This document shows, one piece after another, positions 62,812 to 64,000 of a stretch of 64,000 nt of DNA; positions within the stretch are counted from its first letter, which is position 1, and each line of letters opens with the position of its first letter. The DNA is taken from positions 119,209 through 183,208 of the forward strand of contig NZ_JBBMEX010000007.1 in NCBI RefSeq assembly GCF_040096355.1, in the 5' to 3' direction. The position numbers and the translations under genes were made by a program. This DNA is from Maccoyibacter intestinihominis (GTDB lineage: Bacteria; Bacillota; Clostridia; Lachnospirales; Lachnospiraceae). Under the pieces are notes generated by a model. That model worked only from the letters and a program-made list of their open reading frames with translations, ran no database searches and had not been told where the DNA came from.

Positions 62812-62869
62812 AACAGCCTGCGGAATCATGGCAATGTTATACTTTGTCATGATCCTGCGGGCTGTTTTT
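62812..62869 (+). terminator. Terminator of pyrBI
   Basis: AACAGCCTGCGGAATCATG pairs with CATGATCCTGCGGGCTGTT (19 positions with wobbles), loop of about 17 bases, then TTTTT including stem bases. Confidence 0.8.
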
Positions 62870-62900
62870 CACTCTATAGGAATATCGTGTTACATTAAAT

Positions 62901-63851
62901 TTATTGATTCTTTTTTATACTGACCCAGGTTGCTGCTGCTAACTCAAGCAGACAGGAAATCACCATAGCAGAAGTTCCCCTGTGCAATCCAAACATCATA
63001 AAGATGTCATTTTTATAACCCAGTCCCAACAAAAGCTGAAGGATCACCAAAAAGGCTGTTACGATCCACATGCCGCCTATGATGAAATGATAATATGGTG
63101 CGCCATCCGTGACATAGTTCACGAAATATTGCACCCCTTTTTTTATTGTTTCATTTTTCTGTGCAAATCGGAATATTCCTCCAATTACGACAGTCATCAC
63201 TCCGATTCCGATCAGATATGCCGCATGTAATAAAAACGAAAGCCATCCAAAATACTCATTCATCATGCCGAACACTCCTGCTGCCAATATCAGTACAACC
63301 GGAATCCCACCAATCCCAATCCGTATATTTTCTAATCTGTTTACCGGATTTTCTTCTTTTAAAACAAGTGTCTTTAATGGTTTGATATCTTTTGGTTTTT
63401 CTAAGAAATATTTTTTTCGCAAAAATATCATAACCAGTGCCACAATATGTAACAGGATAGAAATCATCAAAAGTGCCACACCATATGCTGCCCGGTTCTC
63501 TTTGCTGCCGATCAGAAACGGAGTCAGGGTTGTTGGTCCGCCAAGCATGGTGCCGGAAGCCACTGTCTCTACAATGACACTGATCATAGTCATCAACACA
63601 AAGAACAGGACTGCTAATCCACACCAAAAGTTCAAACAGCCTTTTCCTGCTTTTTTCAAAACTTCATAATACTTCGCATCTGTCTTTTCTACATATCCGG
63701 ATGCAAAATCTGCAGCCTTCTCTGCATTTTCATCAAAAAACCAATATACAACGATTTCACCGATATAGAGTATTCCCACCAATCCAATATACGGATTTAT
63801 AAGTGTGCATAAAAATGCAAGTAATAACGGTATGATCCAATACATATTCAT
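62901..63851 (-). CDS. Polytopic membrane protein of unknown function
   Basis: A 316-residue protein with seven to eight hydrophobic segments (IIPLLLAFLCTLINPYIGL, FWCGLAVLFFVLMTMISVIV, LLMISILLHIVALVMIFL, IPVVLILAAGVFGMM and others) separated by short charged loops. There is no signal peptidase site, catalytic motif or transporter signature that I recognise. It is transcribed toward the pyrBI terminator, and an AGAGGAGAGATG-type ribosome site precedes ATG 63851. Nothing in the context indicates its role. Confidence 0.65.
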   Translation of the reverse strand: MNMYWIIPLLLAFLCTLINPYIGLVGILYIGEIVVYWFFDENAEKAADFASGYVEKTDAKYYEVLKKAGKGCLNFWCGLAVLFFVLMTMISVIVETVASGTMLGGPTTLTPFLIGSKENRAAYGVALLMISILLHIVALVMIFLRKKYFLEKPKDIKPLKTLVLKEENPVNRLENIRIGIGGIPVVLILAAGVFGMMNEYFGWLSFLLHAAYLIGIGVMTVVIGGIFRFAQKNETIKKGVQYFVNYVTDGAPYYHFIIGGMWIVTAFLVILQLLLGLGYKNDIFMMFGLHRGTSAMVISCLLELAAATWVSIKKNQ

Positions 63852-63941
63852 CTCTCCTCTTTTCTTTCCATATGATGTCCGATTTTATCACAAAAAAAGA
63901 ACCAGAACAATAAGTTCTGATTCTCAGACTGTAGACAAAGA

Positions 63942-63970
63942 CCTCGGCATTCCGCCGAGGATTTTTCTTT
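63942..63970 (+). terminator. Hairpin terminator near the right edge
   Basis: CCTCGGC-ATTCC-GCCGAGG (63942-63960) followed by ATTTTTCTTT. A second, weaker hairpin (AGAACCAGAAC / GTTCTGATTCT) lies at 63898-63923. No plus-strand gene ends just before it in this window; on the minus strand it could end a gene lying to the right. The last 30 bases show nothing. Confidence 0.6.
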
Positions 63971-64000
63971 GAAAGAGGCTAAAAGTCAGTATTTTCAAGA

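Noticed and set aside
63881..64000. End of an insertion sequence at the right edge
   Set aside because: Hairpins and an AGACTGTAGACAAAG stretch recall transposon ends, but no transposase or matching inverted end is in view.
1..64000. CRISPR arrays, tRNA or rRNA genes, prophage
   Set aside because: No regularly spaced repeats, cloverleaf-like sequence, rRNA motif or phage structural gene was noticed by reading; a dedicated search was not possible.

Overview
The window looks like chromosomal DNA of a spore-forming, probably motile Lachnospiraceae bacterium (Clostridia; Roseburia/Agathobacter/Blautia-type relatives). The evidence is a moderately low GC content, strong GGAGG ribosome sites, sporulation genes (spoIIGA-sigE, sigG), a tryptophan T-box leader, NfnAB, the Firmicutes order priA-def-fmt-yugP-rsmB-rlmN-prpC-prkC-rsgA-rpe-thiN, pyrBI, chemoreceptors, and large BspA/CAP-type surface proteins. 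No rRNA, tRNA, CRISPR array or complete insertion sequence was seen.

Layout. 1-2.6 kb: 5' part of a large DUF5717-like gene reading out of the window. 2.7-5.8 kb: a PLP aminotransferase and a YtrA-type GntR/ABC operon with a palindromic operator over its promoter. 5.8-8.8 kb: an AT-rich accessory island with a 250-bp inverted-repeat element and a HindIII-type restriction-modification pair between imperfect 63-bp direct repeats, followed by a nuclease/transposase remnant. 8.9-15.8 kb: NfnAB, then a Trp T-box leader followed by a TrpXYZ-like ABC importer and a family III CoA-transferase. 15.9-20.3 kb: a LuxR regulator, BMP lipoprotein and chemoreceptor operon. 20.5-26 kb: a repeat-containing surface protein, a LytTR regulator and a hybrid sensor with no ATPase domain. 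26-28 kb: two G3E GTPases, one with a long His-rich insert. 28-35 kb: an ABC exporter, a LUD protein, greA, argS, a half-length DapF-like protein, an AraC regulator and two small genes. 35-39.6 kb: sigG, a beta-CASP nuclease, sigE and spoIIGA, with a Spo0A-type spoIIG promoter. 39.7-47.5 kb: a chemoreceptor, two decayed DUF genes, an acetyltransferase, a CAP/leucine-rich surface protein, a HigBA-type toxin-antitoxin pair and a broken GGDEF gene. 47.5-60.9 kb: the conserved housekeeping operon. 60.9-64 kb: a small membrane protein, pyrBI and an unrecognised membrane protein.

How the genes work together. The housekeeping block links translation (Fmt, Def, RsmB, RlmN, RsgA) with cell-envelope signalling (PrkC/PrpC) and peptidoglycan synthesis (MurE). 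The sporulation genes form the classical module of protease and pro-sigma factor, but sigG lies on the opposite strand. The accessory parts (restriction-modification, toxin-antitoxin, broken genes, direct repeats) sit between conserved blocks. The best candidates for new biology are the Trp T-box unit that may include a CoA-transferase, the ATPase-less hybrid sensor beside a LytTR gene, the DapF half-protein lacking its catalytic cysteine, the repeats flanking the restriction-modification pair, and several large unexplained inverted repeats between genes.
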